Origin: Lewinellaceae bacterium
GTDB lineage: Bacteria; Bacteroidota; Bacteroidia; Chitinophagales; Saprospiraceae
Reading direction: 5' to 3'
Assembly (NCBI GenBank): GCA_020636025.1
Contig: JACJYQ010000004.1
Span: 1 to 64,000, forward strand
DNA: 64,000 bases
How positions within the stretch are numbered: the stretch's first letter is position 1; the number at the start of each line of letters is the position of its first letter. Both the position numbers and the translations under genes were made by a program. The notes beneath the pieces are model-generated. The model was not told the origin of the DNA. It was given only the letters and a program-made list of their open reading frames with translations, and ran no database searches. Positions 23,962 through 33,456 of this stretch are shown here, one piece after another.

Positions 23962-24525
23962 CTATTTTAATGTCACCTGGAAATGAATGTCTACCTCATC
24001 ACCGGTAGTCAATGTTCCCAGCAGGGCTGTTGGAGGCTTTAGTTTATAATCAGTCATTTTAATCTTTTTGGAGCCGCTGAAAGTGATGCTTCCATCACCA
24101 CCTACACTCCCTTTTACATGCATGTCAATTTTGTTACTGGTTCCGGCTATGGTCAGATAACCCACAGTTGTGATGTCGTAGGTATTTCCTCTGGCATTCA
24201 TTCCTGTTACTTTTTCCAGTTTGTAGGTAATGTTTTGATACTTATTGGCCTTCAGGGCATCATAGGTTTTGCTGTCCATGATGGAGCTCTTATTGCTCTT
24301 GATGGTTTTAACCGGAATTTCTACGTACAGAGAATTGATGGACTTGAGTGTACCGGCGTCGGCAGTAATGGAAGCAGTAGCCCGCACTTCCTTAACTGTA
24401 GATTGCCAGTCGTGCAAATTGGACGTACCGTCAATTGTCATGGAAAAGTTGGTGACCCGAAAATTGCTTTGACCAAAAGCAATGGCAAATGGGAATATGA
24501 ATAAAATGACTAGTTTGGCTTTCAT
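23962..24525 (-). CDS. YceI-family lipid-binding protein
   Basis: The 187-residue secreted protein has a signal peptide (MKAKLVILFIFPFAIAFGQ). It shows the YceI core: NFSMTIDGTSNLHDWQSTV, AGTLKSINSLYVEIPVKTIKS, DALKANKYQNITYKLE, VGYLTIAGTSNKIDM and the terminal GDEVDIHFQVTLK. The family forms an extended lipocalin barrel that binds long isoprenoid-like lipids in the periplasm. It is first in the minus-strand cluster and has a TACTTTTG box upstream. Confidence 0.85.
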   Translation of the reverse strand: MKAKLVILFIFPFAIAFGQSNFRVTNFSMTIDGTSNLHDWQSTVKEVRATASITADAGTLKSINSLYVEIPVKTIKSNKSSIMDSKTYDALKANKYQNITYKLEKVTGMNARGNTYDITTVGYLTIAGTSNKIDMHVKGSVGGDGSITFSGSKKIKMTDYKLKPPTALLGTLTTGDEVDIHFQVTLK

Positions 24526-24542
24526 CTTTAATAATTTTGATA

Positions 24543-24550
24543 CAAAAGTA
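24543..24550 (-). promoter_or_regulatory. -7 box of the YceI/porin cluster
   Basis: The minus strand reads TACTTTTG, a full TAnnTTTG match 17 nt before the start codon at 24525. Confidence 0.5.
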
Positions 24551-24711
24551 TAAGGGTCAGAATGCCGTTTTGGGAACGCCGGTCATCAGGTAGCGTGATA
24601 TTTGTCACGTTTGCAAAAAAGCTATGCTACAAGCCGACCATTTTCAGCATTACCAGGGTCATTCTGTTATCTGTGTACGCTAATGATGTAGTTTTGCAGG
24701 AAAGAAGGAAT

Positions 24712-27700
24712 ATGAAGCGCATTTACATTTGTATCATGCTACTTGGTCTTTGCAGACTTGCAAACGCTCAAATGCTGGTGGGAACAGATACGCTTTACGG
24801 GAATGAATGGATCGATTATACCCAGACTTATTACAAGATCAAGGTTGCCAGGGATGGTATATACAGGATTGGTACCCAAAGCCTGTTAAATGCCGGGATG
24901 CCGATTGCTACTTCACCAGGATCTCAATTCCGTCTGTATCACCTGGGCGAAGAAATTCCGGTTTATTGCAGCAGCCCAGGCATATTTGGCCCAACGGATT
25001 TTATTGAATTTTACGGCGAAAAGAATAAGGGAGAAATTGATTACTTCATGTTTGAGCATGCAGACCAGGAGCAGATCAACCCACATTATAGCATATTCAA
25101 TGATACGGCTGTTTATTATTTAAGCCTGGAAACCCAGGGACAGGGGAAACGTTTCTCCAAACTTGCCAATGACCTGAATAACCTGCCTTCAAAAGAAGGT
25201 TATTGTTTTACAAGTACCGAACAGCTGCTTAGTTCTACCATTTTCAAAAAGAAAATTGGAGATGAAATAACCTACTCCTGGTTTGATGGTGCCGGGTACA
25301 CAGGCCCGGTAAGCGCAGCCGAAACACCAATCTCTTTTACTCTGGAAGGATTTGTTTCAAACGGGCCGGATGCAAGTATGCATGTCAGATATGCCGGCAA
25401 TCTTGGTGATCACCACAAGCAGATTTATTTCAACGACAGTTTGTATGCTGATGACCAGTTTCAGGAGTTCGGATTAATTGACCGAAATTTCTCAATTCCA
25501 GCCAGCCAGCTGAAGGTCAGCTCTGAATTAATCATTAAAACACCCATCGGTGACCGCCATGGTCTTGCTTTTGCCAATATTGAATATGCCCGCAATTTCC
25601 AGCTAAACAACGCAGGCCAATTTCGTTTTAAATTGGAAGCTGGAGCTCAAGACAAGTATGTTGAAATTGAAGGATTCAATAGTGCCGCGGGCACACCTGT
25701 ATTATATGACCTAAGCAATAATATCAGACTAGAAACGACACTGGAATCAGGGTTTGTGAAATTCAAATTACCACAAAACCTGAGCAATGGTGACCTCCTT
25801 TTGCTCAGCCCCGGTGATATTCAAATCGTAAACACCTTGGAGAGGGTCCCGTTCTCAAATTTTCAAAATACTCCGGCCGACTATGTCATAATAAGCAATA
25901 AAGCTCTTTTCAGCGACCCAATAGCTGCTGGAGCCAATCACGTAGCTGAATATGCCACTTACAGAGAAAGTCAGGCTGGAGGCGCTCATTCAGTAGCAGT
26001 GTTTGATATTGAAGATTTGTACGAACAGTTTTCCTACGGCATAAGGTTTCATCCGATTGCCATTCGAAATTTCCTTCATTGGGCAAAAAAGCAATGGCCA
26101 CAATTGGAACACGCCTTCATCATTGGCAAGGCACTTGATTTTTACAATTTCAGATCGGCCAGCCAGCAGTCCACTTTTATCGACTCCTTGTTTTTTGTTC
26201 CCAATTTTAGTGCGCCGGGCGCCGATTTGCCTTTTGTGATGTCGGGAAATCATCTCAGCGATCCGATTATGGCAATAGGGCGACTGGCAGTGACCAGGGC
26301 CAGTGAGATAAGTGATTATCTGGATAAAGTAAAGCAACATGAACAACAGCTGGGAAACGCAGATCAGAGCATTGCCAGTAAGGCCTGGATGAAGCGGGTC
26401 ATTCATAACAGCGGAGGACTATCAGGTGAAAATGTGCTGATCAAAAATTTTACCACATCCATGGGCAATACAATTGCCGAGAATCGCTTTGGCGCAGATG
26501 TTCATTCTTTTTACAAAACTTCAGATGATCCCATTCAATTGTCAGCCTATGAACAACTGCTGGATCTCATAAATGACGGGACAGCCATCTGGACCATTTT
26601 CGGCCACTCATCTGCCTTTGCAGTGGATTTTGATATTGGCCTCCCTTCTGCCTATAATAACTTTGGCCGTTACCCGCTCATGATGGTCTTGGGTTGTTTT
26701 TCCGGAATTTGTTCGGCTCCGCAACAGGGAATTGGGGAGCAATTTGTACTTGCTAAGGACCGCGGCGCCATCGCTTACATTGCATCAGTCAACTATAGTT
26801 TTATCGATGCCCTGCATACATACGGGAGACAATATTATAGCCGCTTGGGTGGATCAGATTACGGTAAAAGTGTGGGACAAATCCTTGCAAATACCATTGC
26901 TGATCTTAAAGATGCACAAAATGAAGGCCTGATCGCATTGCTGCATCAAAATTTGTTACAAGGCGACCCAGCGATAAAACTACTCACGCACGATGGGCCC
27001 GATTACTTGATAGATCGACAAAGTGTGCAAATTGACCCAAGTCCTGCTAGCATCAACTATGATCATGTACAGTTTTCATTTGATGTAGTCAATATTGGAG
27101 AGAATACAGGTAATTCTCTCACTGTAAAACTTGATCAGCGGTTGCCGGATAACCAAACCGTATTGCCGCGTGAGTTGGATACCATACAGGCGCCGGGTTT
27201 TAGGAGAAAGCTCGAATATGCTGTTCCAGTAGCTGGGAGCAAAATAGGTTTCAATCGCTATTTCCTTGAATTAGATCCGAATAACGACATTGCTGAGCAG
27301 CCTTTTGGGGCCGAGAACAACAACACTCTGTTGGACGCCAATGGGTCTCCTGGACAGGATATTTACTTCTTTGCGGATGATATTTCGCCGGTTTACCCAC
27401 CACCCTTTGCCATCGTTGGCAAAGCTGATTTGACACTCCATGCATCTACGCTAAATCCTGTTGCACCAGTTTATCCATATGTTTTCGAGATCGATACCAT
27501 CGAAACATTTGACAGCAATTTGAAGGAGAGCTTTCAATTGAGTAGCCCTGGTGGCTTGCTTACGTGGAAACCTACCCTGCCCTTGCAAGACAGCACGGTT
27601 TATTATTGGCGGGTAGCCCGCGACAGCCTGGTCAATGGTCAGCCATTGTGGCATACCCAGTCATTTATTTTTATAAACGGTAGTCCACCCGGCTGGAATC

Positions 27701-29733
27701 AGTCAGATTATGGTCAATACAAAACCGGAGATTTTACAAACCTCCAAGCCTCTGATTCGCTTCGGGAAATATCTTTTGAGGATAATGCGGCCTTTGTGAG
27801 TGTTCAAATTGCATACCGGGGAGTAAATCGTTATCCAGGTTTCAAGAACTCATTTTACCAGGGCTTTTATGGTGATTTCGGGTTTAACCAGCAAAACATT
27901 GTTCGGGGAATATGCATGATGGTCCTGGATCAGAATTCAGGCAAAGCAATCATTAATCCGGCAAACGGTCCTTATAATTATGATCCACAAATGGATCGGG
28001 AGTTCTTTTGGTTTGACACCCGAAACGAAAGTGAACGAGTCAAAATGATGGACTTTCTGGAAAATTATGTGCTGGAAGGTTCTTACATCGGCTTACTGGC
28101 ATTTAACAGGGTGACTGATGCTACCGGATACGGGCCGCATCTATGGGCCAATGACTCAATTACCCAGGGCAAGAATCTCTTTCAGGTTCTGGAAAATCAG
28201 GGAGCTAGTCATGCAAGGGAACTGGCAAATTTCAGCACTGCCCCTCCGGCGTATGGTTTTGTTTTTAGAAAAGATCATCCCGAATACGAGAACAGAGACA
28301 CCTTTACGTATGATTCAGACGCCACCCTGGAACTGAGAGCTTCTTTTACAGCCAAATGGGCGCTTGGCTTGATGGATACGAAGACGATCGGACCGGTAAA
28401 GAACTGGAATTCAATACTTTGGGAGCGCGACGACTTTGACGATAGCTCCGACGATGCCATACTCTCCGTGCTTGGTGTTAGAGAAGGATTGGAGGACACC
28501 ATATTGATCAGCCTGCGAAATGGTCTCGACTCTAGTCTTAATAACATTTCCGCTGTAGATTTTCCGCAATTGAAGCTGCGATATGAGGTATCGGATACAC
28601 AATCCAGAACCGCCACGCCTCTTCGGTACCTGCGTGTGTTATACGATCCCATGCCGGAAGGAGCCCTGGCACCCAACAAGTATTTTAGCTTTTACAAGGA
28701 TACGCTTGAGCAAGGCGACATTTTTAGAAGCGGAATTGCATTTGCCAATATTTCAGAGGTTCCATTTGACAGTGTTCTTTTCAGGATAAGCGTTGATAAC
28801 CAGTTGAACAATGGCTTTGCGTACGAACAAAGACTCAAAGCGCTCATGCCCGGAGATACCCTGCATGCTGATTTCCTGGCTGTAACGAGGTTTATTAACG
28901 GTCTGCAGAAAATGACGCTGGAGGCTAACCCGCACAATGACCAACCCGAATCATACCATTTTAACAATGTGTTGGTCAGAGATTTTTACATCAAAAAAGA
29001 TGAAAGGAACCCACTGTTGGATGTCACTTTTGATGGCCAGCACATTCTGGATGGCGATCTGATTTCTCCCCAACCGGTGGTAATGATCAGTTTAAAAGAT
29101 GACAACCCGTACATACCCATGCGGGACAGTTCCACATTTTCCATTAGCCTGATCCTGCCGAATGGTCAGATCCAGGATATTCCACATTCGGATCCCACCG
29201 TCATGTTTTTTCCTGCTGATCCAACCGCATTGCCTCAGAAAAACCTGGCGCGAATTGAATGGAGGCCGACTTTTTTGCAGGATGGTGAATACAAATTATT
29301 GGTAAATGGGAAAGATGCCAGTGGCAATCTGAGTGCGGCACTCGACTGGTCAGTCAGCTTTAGGATAATCAATAAATCATCCCTATCCAGCTTGTTGAAC
29401 TACCCGAATCCATTTTCAAGTTCAACTTGTTTTCTGTACACCTTAACCGGTGTAGAATCGCCTGCCCATTTTAAAATTCAGATCATGACCATAAACGGCC
29501 GGGTTGTGCGGGAGATTACCGAACAGGAATTTGGACCGCTTAAACCAGGCACCCACATGAGTGAATTCTGCTGGAATGGTCGCGACGAATATGGCGATCA
29601 GCTCGCCAATGGCATTTATTTATACAGAGTGATAGCAAAAAAAACAGATGGCTCGGATTTTGAGCTATTCGAAAACAATTCTGTTGACAGTTTCTTCAAA
29701 CACGGTTTTGGCAAAATGGTATTAATGAGATAA
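24712..29733 (+). CDS. porU2: C25 (gingipain-like) peptidase, probable T9SS sortase PorU2
   Basis: From the ATG at 24712 the product is 1,673 residues and starts with a signal peptide (MKRIYICIMLLGLCRLANAQ); 50 residues further upstream in frame show no conserved features. The N-terminal part (GIYRIGTQSLLNAGMP, then FIEFYGEKNKGEID) is the prodomain-like region of PorU-type proteins. The catalytic dyad of peptidase family C25 is visible as FGHSSAF (H632) and LGCFSG (C662). After it follow long beta-sandwich domains and a C-terminal domain (NYPNPFSSST, then DQLANGIYLYRVI). PorU cleaves T9SS sorting domains and attaches cargo to lipopolysaccharide. Length well above PorU fits the PorU2 group. 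The symbol is assigned from architecture. Confidence 0.75.
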   Translation: MKRIYICIMLLGLCRLANAQMLVGTDTLYGNEWIDYTQTYYKIKVARDGIYRIGTQSLLNAGMPIATSPGSQFRLYHLGEEIPVYCSSPGIFGPTDFIEFYGEKNKGEIDYFMFEHADQEQINPHYSIFNDTAVYYLSLETQGQGKRFSKLANDLNNLPSKEGYCFTSTEQLLSSTIFKKKIGDEITYSWFDGAGYTGPVSAAETPISFTLEGFVSNGPDASMHVRYAGNLGDHHKQIYFNDSLYADDQFQEFGLIDRNFSIPASQLKVSSELIIKTPIGDRHGLAFANIEYARNFQLNNAGQFRFKLEAGAQDKYVEIEGFNSAAGTPVLYDLSNNIRLETTLESGFVKFKLPQNLSNGDLLLLSPGDIQIVNTLERVPFSNFQNTPADYVIISNKALFSDPIAAGANHVAEYATYRESQAGGAHSVAVFDIEDLYEQFSYGIRFHPIAIRNFLHWAKKQWPQLEHAFIIGKALDFYNFRSASQQSTFIDSLFFVPNFSAPGADLPFVMSGNHLSDPIMAIGRLAVTRASEISDYLDKVKQHEQQLGNADQSIASKAWMKRVIHNSGGLSGENVLIKNFTTSMGNTIAENRFGADVHSFYKTSDDPIQLSAYEQLLDLINDGTAIWTIFGHSSAFAVDFDIGLPSAYNNFGRYPLMMVLGCFSGICSAPQQGIGEQFVLAKDRGAIAYIASVNYSFIDALHTYGRQYYSRLGGSDYGKSVGQILANTIADLKDAQNEGLIALLHQNLLQGDPAIKLLTHDGPDYLIDRQSVQIDPSPASINYDHVQFSFDVVNIGENTGNSLTVKLDQRLPDNQTVLPRELDTIQAPGFRRKLEYAVPVAGSKIGFNRYFLELDPNNDIAEQPFGAENNNTLLDANGSPGQDIYFFADDISPVYPPPFAIVGKADLTLHASTLNPVAPVYPYVFEIDTIETFDSNLKESFQLSSPGGLLTWKPTLPLQDSTVYYWRVARDSLVNGQPLWHTQSFIFINGSPPGWNQSDYGQYKTGDFTNLQASDSLREISFEDNAAFVSVQIAYRGVNRYPGFKNSFYQGFYGDFGFNQQNIVRGICMMVLDQNSGKAIINPANGPYNYDPQMDREFFWFDTRNESERVKMMDFLENYVLEGSYIGLLAFNRVTDATGYGPHLWANDSITQGKNLFQVLENQGASHARELANFSTAPPAYGFVFRKDHPEYENRDTFTYDSDATLELRASFTAKWALGLMDTKTIGPVKNWNSILWERDDFDDSSDDAILSVLGVREGLEDTILISLRNGLDSSLNNISAVDFPQLKLRYEVSDTQSRTATPLRYLRVLYDPMPEGALAPNKYFSFYKDTLEQGDIFRSGIAFANISEVPFDSVLFRISVDNQLNNGFAYEQRLKALMPGDTLHADFLAVTRFINGLQKMTLEANPHNDQPESYHFNNVLVRDFYIKKDERNPLLDVTFDGQHILDGDLISPQPVVMISLKDDNPYIPMRDSSTFSISLILPNGQIQDIPHSDPTVMFFPADPTALPQKNLARIEWRPTFLQDGEYKLLVNGKDASGNLSAALDWSVSFRIINKSSLSSLLNYPNPFSSSTCFLYTLTGVESPAHFKIQIMTINGRVVREITEQEFGPLKPGTHMSEFCWNGRDEYGDQLANGIYLYRVIAKKTDGSDFELFENNSVDSFFKHGFGKMVLMR

Positions 29734-29765
29734 AGCGCCATTTTGAAACCGGAATATTAATTCAC

Positions 29766-31379
29766 ATGACATTGAAATTCAATTTTACATTAGTTCTGAT
29801 CCTATTCATGTTAGTTTCAGGCAACCCAGTTTTTAGTCAGTCATTTCCCATACTCACCAAAAAGTCGGGAAAATCGACTGTAGAGGAGGTCAATAATTAC
29901 AAATACCGTGTTTCTATGAAGGTTTTTGATCGTTTGGTAAATGCCATGGGTGATAAGAGGCAGGCCAAGCCAGACCTGATCATGCAGAACAGTGATAAAT
30001 ACAGCTGCACCGCAGATCTCAAAAAAGCACAAATATGGGTGGAGGAAACCACCTATGATATTTGCCGGGAATTCGGCTCCGACTCATTGAATGCACTGGC
30101 CATACTTTTAGCGAAGCCTTTGATCCATTATTATGACCGTGATGACCCGGTATTGTATTTTCCGGTAGACAGCCCAACTGATTCAACAACTCAGGCATTG
30201 TATGTTAACAATCTTGCCAAGGCATCCTATTTAGCCTATTTGGCCGGTTTTGATGGTGAGACATCCGTTCCAGGCATTTTCGGAAAACTGTATGATGGCT
30301 ATGCCGTAGGTAAACAAATAGATGGATTTCCAACAAAAGAAGAGCTTAAGTCAGCATGGAAAGCAGCTGATAGCAAGGGTAAGCAATGGAAGTTGATTAA
30401 AGAAACTTCGGACCTCATGACCATCCTGGCTGATTATGAAACGGCAGCCACTTATAAAGCCCAGGATCTTTCCAATTTTCAAACGTTGGAAACCCTGAAT
30501 TATGCAGGAATCAACTCCTTAATGGCAGCCCTTGAGTACGTTGGTCCCAGGGAAGTGCCTTTCATTTTGCCCATGGAGCTCGACCCAAATGGCAGGTTAG
30601 TAGAGTCGAGAAATATGAAAAATGACAGCCTTGGAAAGCGAAAGGCGTTTTTGCAGTTGGCTATTTCTCAGTTTGACAAGACAATACAATTAGACTCCGG
30701 TTTTCTGGACGGATATCAAAACAAGGGCTGCGCCCTGGCTTTGGCGGGAGCATTTGAAACGGCCAATGAATGTCTGCAAATTGGACTGGAATTATGCTCC
30801 ACGCCCAAACTCACAACCAACTTTCTGGTGATGCAGGGAATCGTGGCGGCCATGCAAGGCAATAACAACCTGGCAGCACAGAAAATGGAGAAAGCAAAAA
30901 AAATTGGGGATTACCTGGCGACACAGAACCTCAATATTCTCAGAAATAAAATTCCGCCAACGCTCACGCCTACATTTCAGAATCCCGTAAAAGGTGTTGA
31001 AAAAATAGAGTGGTTCCCGCTGGAAAATTACCTGAATAACCCGGAAACAGATTTGATGGTTACAGTAAAATCGGGTTTGAGCTGCGGTGTCCTGCAAAAG
31101 GCACTATCAACAGTATATCTCCAAAAATTTGATGAACTGGGCAAAACCATAGCCATTCAGCAAACCATCAGTATTTACAAAGGCAATACCCTTAGAGACA
31201 TAAAACTCATTTCTACCGCCGATAATGTGCAGGAAGCCTATGGGGTACCCAAAAGGAATATTTCTATGCCCGGGGAATTCGTTTGGGTGTACCCGGAGTC
31301 GGGCATTTATTTCAGGTTCAAGGATTTAAGCACCTTAAAAAGCTGGGGAATATTTGTAACTCAAGAGCATCAGCGTTAA
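29766..31379 (+). CDS. Secreted TPR protein, probable inactive metallopeptidase relative
   Basis: The 537-residue protein has a signal peptide (about residues 1-24). Residues 107-124 read DSLNALAILLAKPLIHYY. In Bacteroidota TPR-peptidases of this layout I expect LGHELAHYY here; the HExxH is replaced by K117-P-L-I-H121, removing one zinc His and the catalytic Glu. Downstream segments (LAYLAGFDG, then KLYDGYAVGKQIDGFP) follow the same family plan, without an obvious third zinc ligand. TPR-like helices (about residues 285-400) come next, including FDKTIQLDSGFLDGYQNKGCALAL. It lies 32 nt after the PorU2-like gene, so it is probably co-transcribed and envelope-located. Confidence 0.65.
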   Translation: MTLKFNFTLVLILFMLVSGNPVFSQSFPILTKKSGKSTVEEVNNYKYRVSMKVFDRLVNAMGDKRQAKPDLIMQNSDKYSCTADLKKAQIWVEETTYDICREFGSDSLNALAILLAKPLIHYYDRDDPVLYFPVDSPTDSTTQALYVNNLAKASYLAYLAGFDGETSVPGIFGKLYDGYAVGKQIDGFPTKEELKSAWKAADSKGKQWKLIKETSDLMTILADYETAATYKAQDLSNFQTLETLNYAGINSLMAALEYVGPREVPFILPMELDPNGRLVESRNMKNDSLGKRKAFLQLAISQFDKTIQLDSGFLDGYQNKGCALALAGAFETANECLQIGLELCSTPKLTTNFLVMQGIVAAMQGNNNLAAQKMEKAKKIGDYLATQNLNILRNKIPPTLTPTFQNPVKGVEKIEWFPLENYLNNPETDLMVTVKSGLSCGVLQKALSTVYLQKFDELGKTIAIQQTISIYKGNTLRDIKLISTADNVQEAYGVPKRNISMPGEFVWVYPESGIYFRFKDLSTLKSWGIFVTQEHQR

Positions 31380-32050
31380 AATTCCCGGAGCATTTGAATA
31401 AGCACCTGATTAAGGTTTTCAATTGCTTCAGGAATTCTCCAGGCATTTCGGTTTCTGGGTTCCACATAATTGGAAATGGATCGGATCTGCACAAATGGCA
31501 CTTGAGCCTGTAAGCAGGCATAGAAAAATGAAGCCCCTTCCATGCTTTCCACCTGAGCTTTTGGGAAATCCAGGGCCAATTGATCTATTGATGGCTTGGA
31601 TCCATGAACCTTGTTGACTGTAATTCCGGACACATTTGGCAAAAAGGAAGTTTGGGTGGCATAAGGATTTTCAAGAGTCCCCTGTTGAAATGGAAATTCA
31701 TTCGGCTGTATCAATGCAAGTGCAAAAAGATCAGAAAAGCTGCCATCGGATTCTTCCACACCCAAATCAGCCATTTGTTCTGAAACTACCTGCACTACAT
31801 CTCCCAATTGTAAATTTCGATCAATGGCTCCGGCAATACCGGCATTGATGGCAAAGCCAGGTTTCTGTGCAGCCAAAAACCGCCCCAACGCCCAGGCTGT
31901 TGACATCATGCCGACACCTGTGATCATCACCTGAACCTTCAATTCACCTTTTGTAAAAAGCGTCTGCTCTTCTTTTTTAAAACGCTCTTCCAGCCATTGG
32001 ATGGCGGGGCCGATTTCAAAAGGTGTAGCTGCGCTGAGTAAAACTTGCAT
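31376..32050 (-). CDS. mqnB: Futalosine hydrolase
   Basis: The 224-residue nucleosidase of the MTA/SAH phosphorylase superfamily shows MITGVGMMSTAWALGRFL, INAGIAGAIDRNLQLGDVV (ribose-binding) and the C-terminal SMEGASFFYACLQAQVPFVQIRSISNYVEPRN. The ExMEGA and RSISNYVE segments are characteristic of futalosine hydrolase, which releases hypoxanthine in the futalosine route to menaquinone. Its presence suggests this organism makes menaquinone by that route. The 3' end overlaps the TPR gene by 4 nt (convergent). Confidence 0.85.
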   Translation of the reverse strand: MQVLLSAATPFEIGPAIQWLEERFKKEEQTLFTKGELKVQVMITGVGMMSTAWALGRFLAAQKPGFAINAGIAGAIDRNLQLGDVVQVVSEQMADLGVEESDGSFSDLFALALIQPNEFPFQQGTLENPYATQTSFLPNVSGITVNKVHGSKPSIDQLALDFPKAQVESMEGASFFYACLQAQVPFVQIRSISNYVEPRNRNAWRIPEAIENLNQVLIQMLREF

Positions 32051-32060
32051 GGTTTGCCAA

Positions 32061-32088
32061 TTTGCCGGCGAAGGTACTCCTATCTTAG
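32061..32088 (+). promoter_or_regulatory. Possible promoter of the PAP2 gene
   Basis: TTTG (32061-32064), a 16-nt spacer and TATCTTAG (32081-32088, one mismatch to TAnnTTTG) lie 17 nt before the ATG at 32106. Confidence 0.35.
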
Positions 32089-32105
32089 CGCTTTAAAATC
32101 AGCAA

Positions 32106-32690
32106 ATGGAGATATTCCACAGCGTATTGCAGTTTGACAAGTGGCTGTTTCAGCTCATAAATGTAGACCTTGGGAACCCGGTATTTGATTTTCTGATGCC
32201 GATTGTCCGGGAAAAGAAAGTATGGCTGCTGCTTTACCTTTATTTGGCCTACCACTTCTTTGCGATATATCGTCTGAAGGGCTGGTTTCTGGTGTTGGGT
32301 TTTGTTCTTTCGGTTGGAATATCTGATTTCACGAGTAGTTCCCTCATTAAAAAATCGGTGCAACGCATTAGGCCCTGCAATGATGTAGAAATGGTTGATA
32401 AAGTAGTGACCAGGGTTTCCTGTGGCGGTGGCTACAGTTTTACCTCCAGTCATGCCTCAAACCATTTTGCCATCGCTGTTTTCCTCATAACGGTACTTGG
32501 ACTTTCAGGGAAATGGCAGCAAAAGGCACTGCTCGCCTGGGCTGGTTCAATTGCCTTTGCGCAGGTGTATGTGGGGGTGCATTATCCTATTGACGTAACG
32601 GCAGGCGCAACACTTGGCTCTCTAATTGGGTGGGGAACCGGAAGGATTATCAGGGATTCATTCCTTCAAAAATCAAAGAGCCAATCCTGA
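32106..32690 (+). CDS. PAP2-family membrane phosphatase
   Basis: The 194-residue integral membrane protein has the three PAP2 signature regions: KKSVQRIRP (K-x6-RP), SFTSSHASNHFA (PSGH-type, here SSHASNH) and VYVGVHYPIDVTAGA (SRxxxGxHxxxD-type). The catalytic histidines are present. Likely substrates are lipid phosphates such as undecaprenyl diphosphate or phosphatidylglycerol phosphate, but the sequence does not decide. Its last 41 nt overlap the 3' end of the convergent yggS gene. Confidence 0.85.
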   Translation: MEIFHSVLQFDKWLFQLINVDLGNPVFDFLMPIVREKKVWLLLYLYLAYHFFAIYRLKGWFLVLGFVLSVGISDFTSSSLIKKSVQRIRPCNDVEMVDKVVTRVSCGGGYSFTSSHASNHFAIAVFLITVLGLSGKWQQKALLAWAGSIAFAQVYVGVHYPIDVTAGATLGSLIGWGTGRIIRDSFLQKSKSQS

Positions 32691-33306
32691 CCATGGTGCT
32701 GCCATTTTCGACAGCCAGCTCCCAATCGCCCGACATTCCCATGGAAATTTCTTTGAAATACGTGCTGTCAGCAAAATGAGTTGACTTCAGATTCTCCATT
32801 ATTCCTTTCAATTGTCTGAACTCCCGTTCAACTTGTGACTGATTCGAGGTAAATGTTGCCATGCCCATCACACCAAGGATTCTCACATTTTTCATATTTG
32901 CAAACTCCGGGCTATTGAGCATTTCTTCCGCTTCTTCTGGTGACAAGCCAAATTTCGAACTCTCCTGCGCAATGTGAAACTGTAATAAGCAGTCTATGAC
33001 ACGCCCGGCTTTTTTTGCTTGCTTGTTTATTTCTTCTAAAAGTCCAAAACCATCAACCGAGTGAATCAGACTGACAAAAGGTGCAATTTGCTTTACTTTA
33101 TTTGACTGCAAATGGCCAATCATGTGCCATTCAATGTCGCCGGGCAGCGAGCCATGCTTAACCAGCATCTCCTGAACACGGTTTTCCCCGAAAATTCGTT
33201 GGCCTTTTTGGTAGAGTTCTAAAATCCTTTCAGGGCTTTGTGTTTTAGAAACTACCACAAGTTTAACGTCTCTGGCTTTGAGTATTTTGGATAATTCATC
33301 GAACAT
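32650..33306 (-). CDS. yggS: YggS-family PLP-binding protein
   Basis: The 218-residue single-domain TIM-barrel PLP protein has its cofactor lysine in VVVSKTQSPERILELY (K21). Further family motifs are GENRVQEMLVKH, WHMIGHLQSNKVKQI, HSVDGFGLLEEINK, VMGMATFTSNQ and EISMGMSGDWELAVENGSTM. The family maintains PLP homeostasis and has no known catalytic turnover. Divergent from the giant surface-protein gene, with a TAATTTTG box upstream. Confidence 0.92.
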   Translation of the reverse strand: MFDELSKILKARDVKLVVVSKTQSPERILELYQKGQRIFGENRVQEMLVKHGSLPGDIEWHMIGHLQSNKVKQIAPFVSLIHSVDGFGLLEEINKQAKKAGRVIDCLLQFHIAQESSKFGLSPEEAEEMLNSPEFANMKNVRILGVMGMATFTSNQSQVEREFRQLKGIMENLKSTHFADSTYFKEISMGMSGDWELAVENGSTMVRIGSLIFEGMNP

Positions 33307-33313
33307 TGTGGTG

Positions 33314-33321
33314 CAAAATTA
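33314..33321 (-). promoter_or_regulatory. -7 box before yggS
   Basis: The minus strand reads TAATTTTG, a full TAnnTTTG match only 7 nt before the start codon, implying a very short leader if used. Confidence 0.35.
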
Positions 33322-33456
33322 CATCACTGGATTATTCTAATCTGTTATTTCCTCGCTGATCATTGTCATATCTTTATGGCAGTTTTTGAAAAATCTATTT
33401 TTTTTAATTTTACCCGCCTTCCCATCTTGAAAGATTTTCCTTATTCAACCGGTTGT

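Noticed and set aside
24562..24711. Longer N-terminus for the PorU2-like protein
   Set aside because: The 50 extra residues carry no conserved features and would bury the clear signal peptide that begins at the ATG at 24712.
31376..31379. Frameshift or fusion between the TPR gene and mqnB
   Set aside because: The genes are convergent and overlap by only 4 nt at their stop codons, a normal arrangement.
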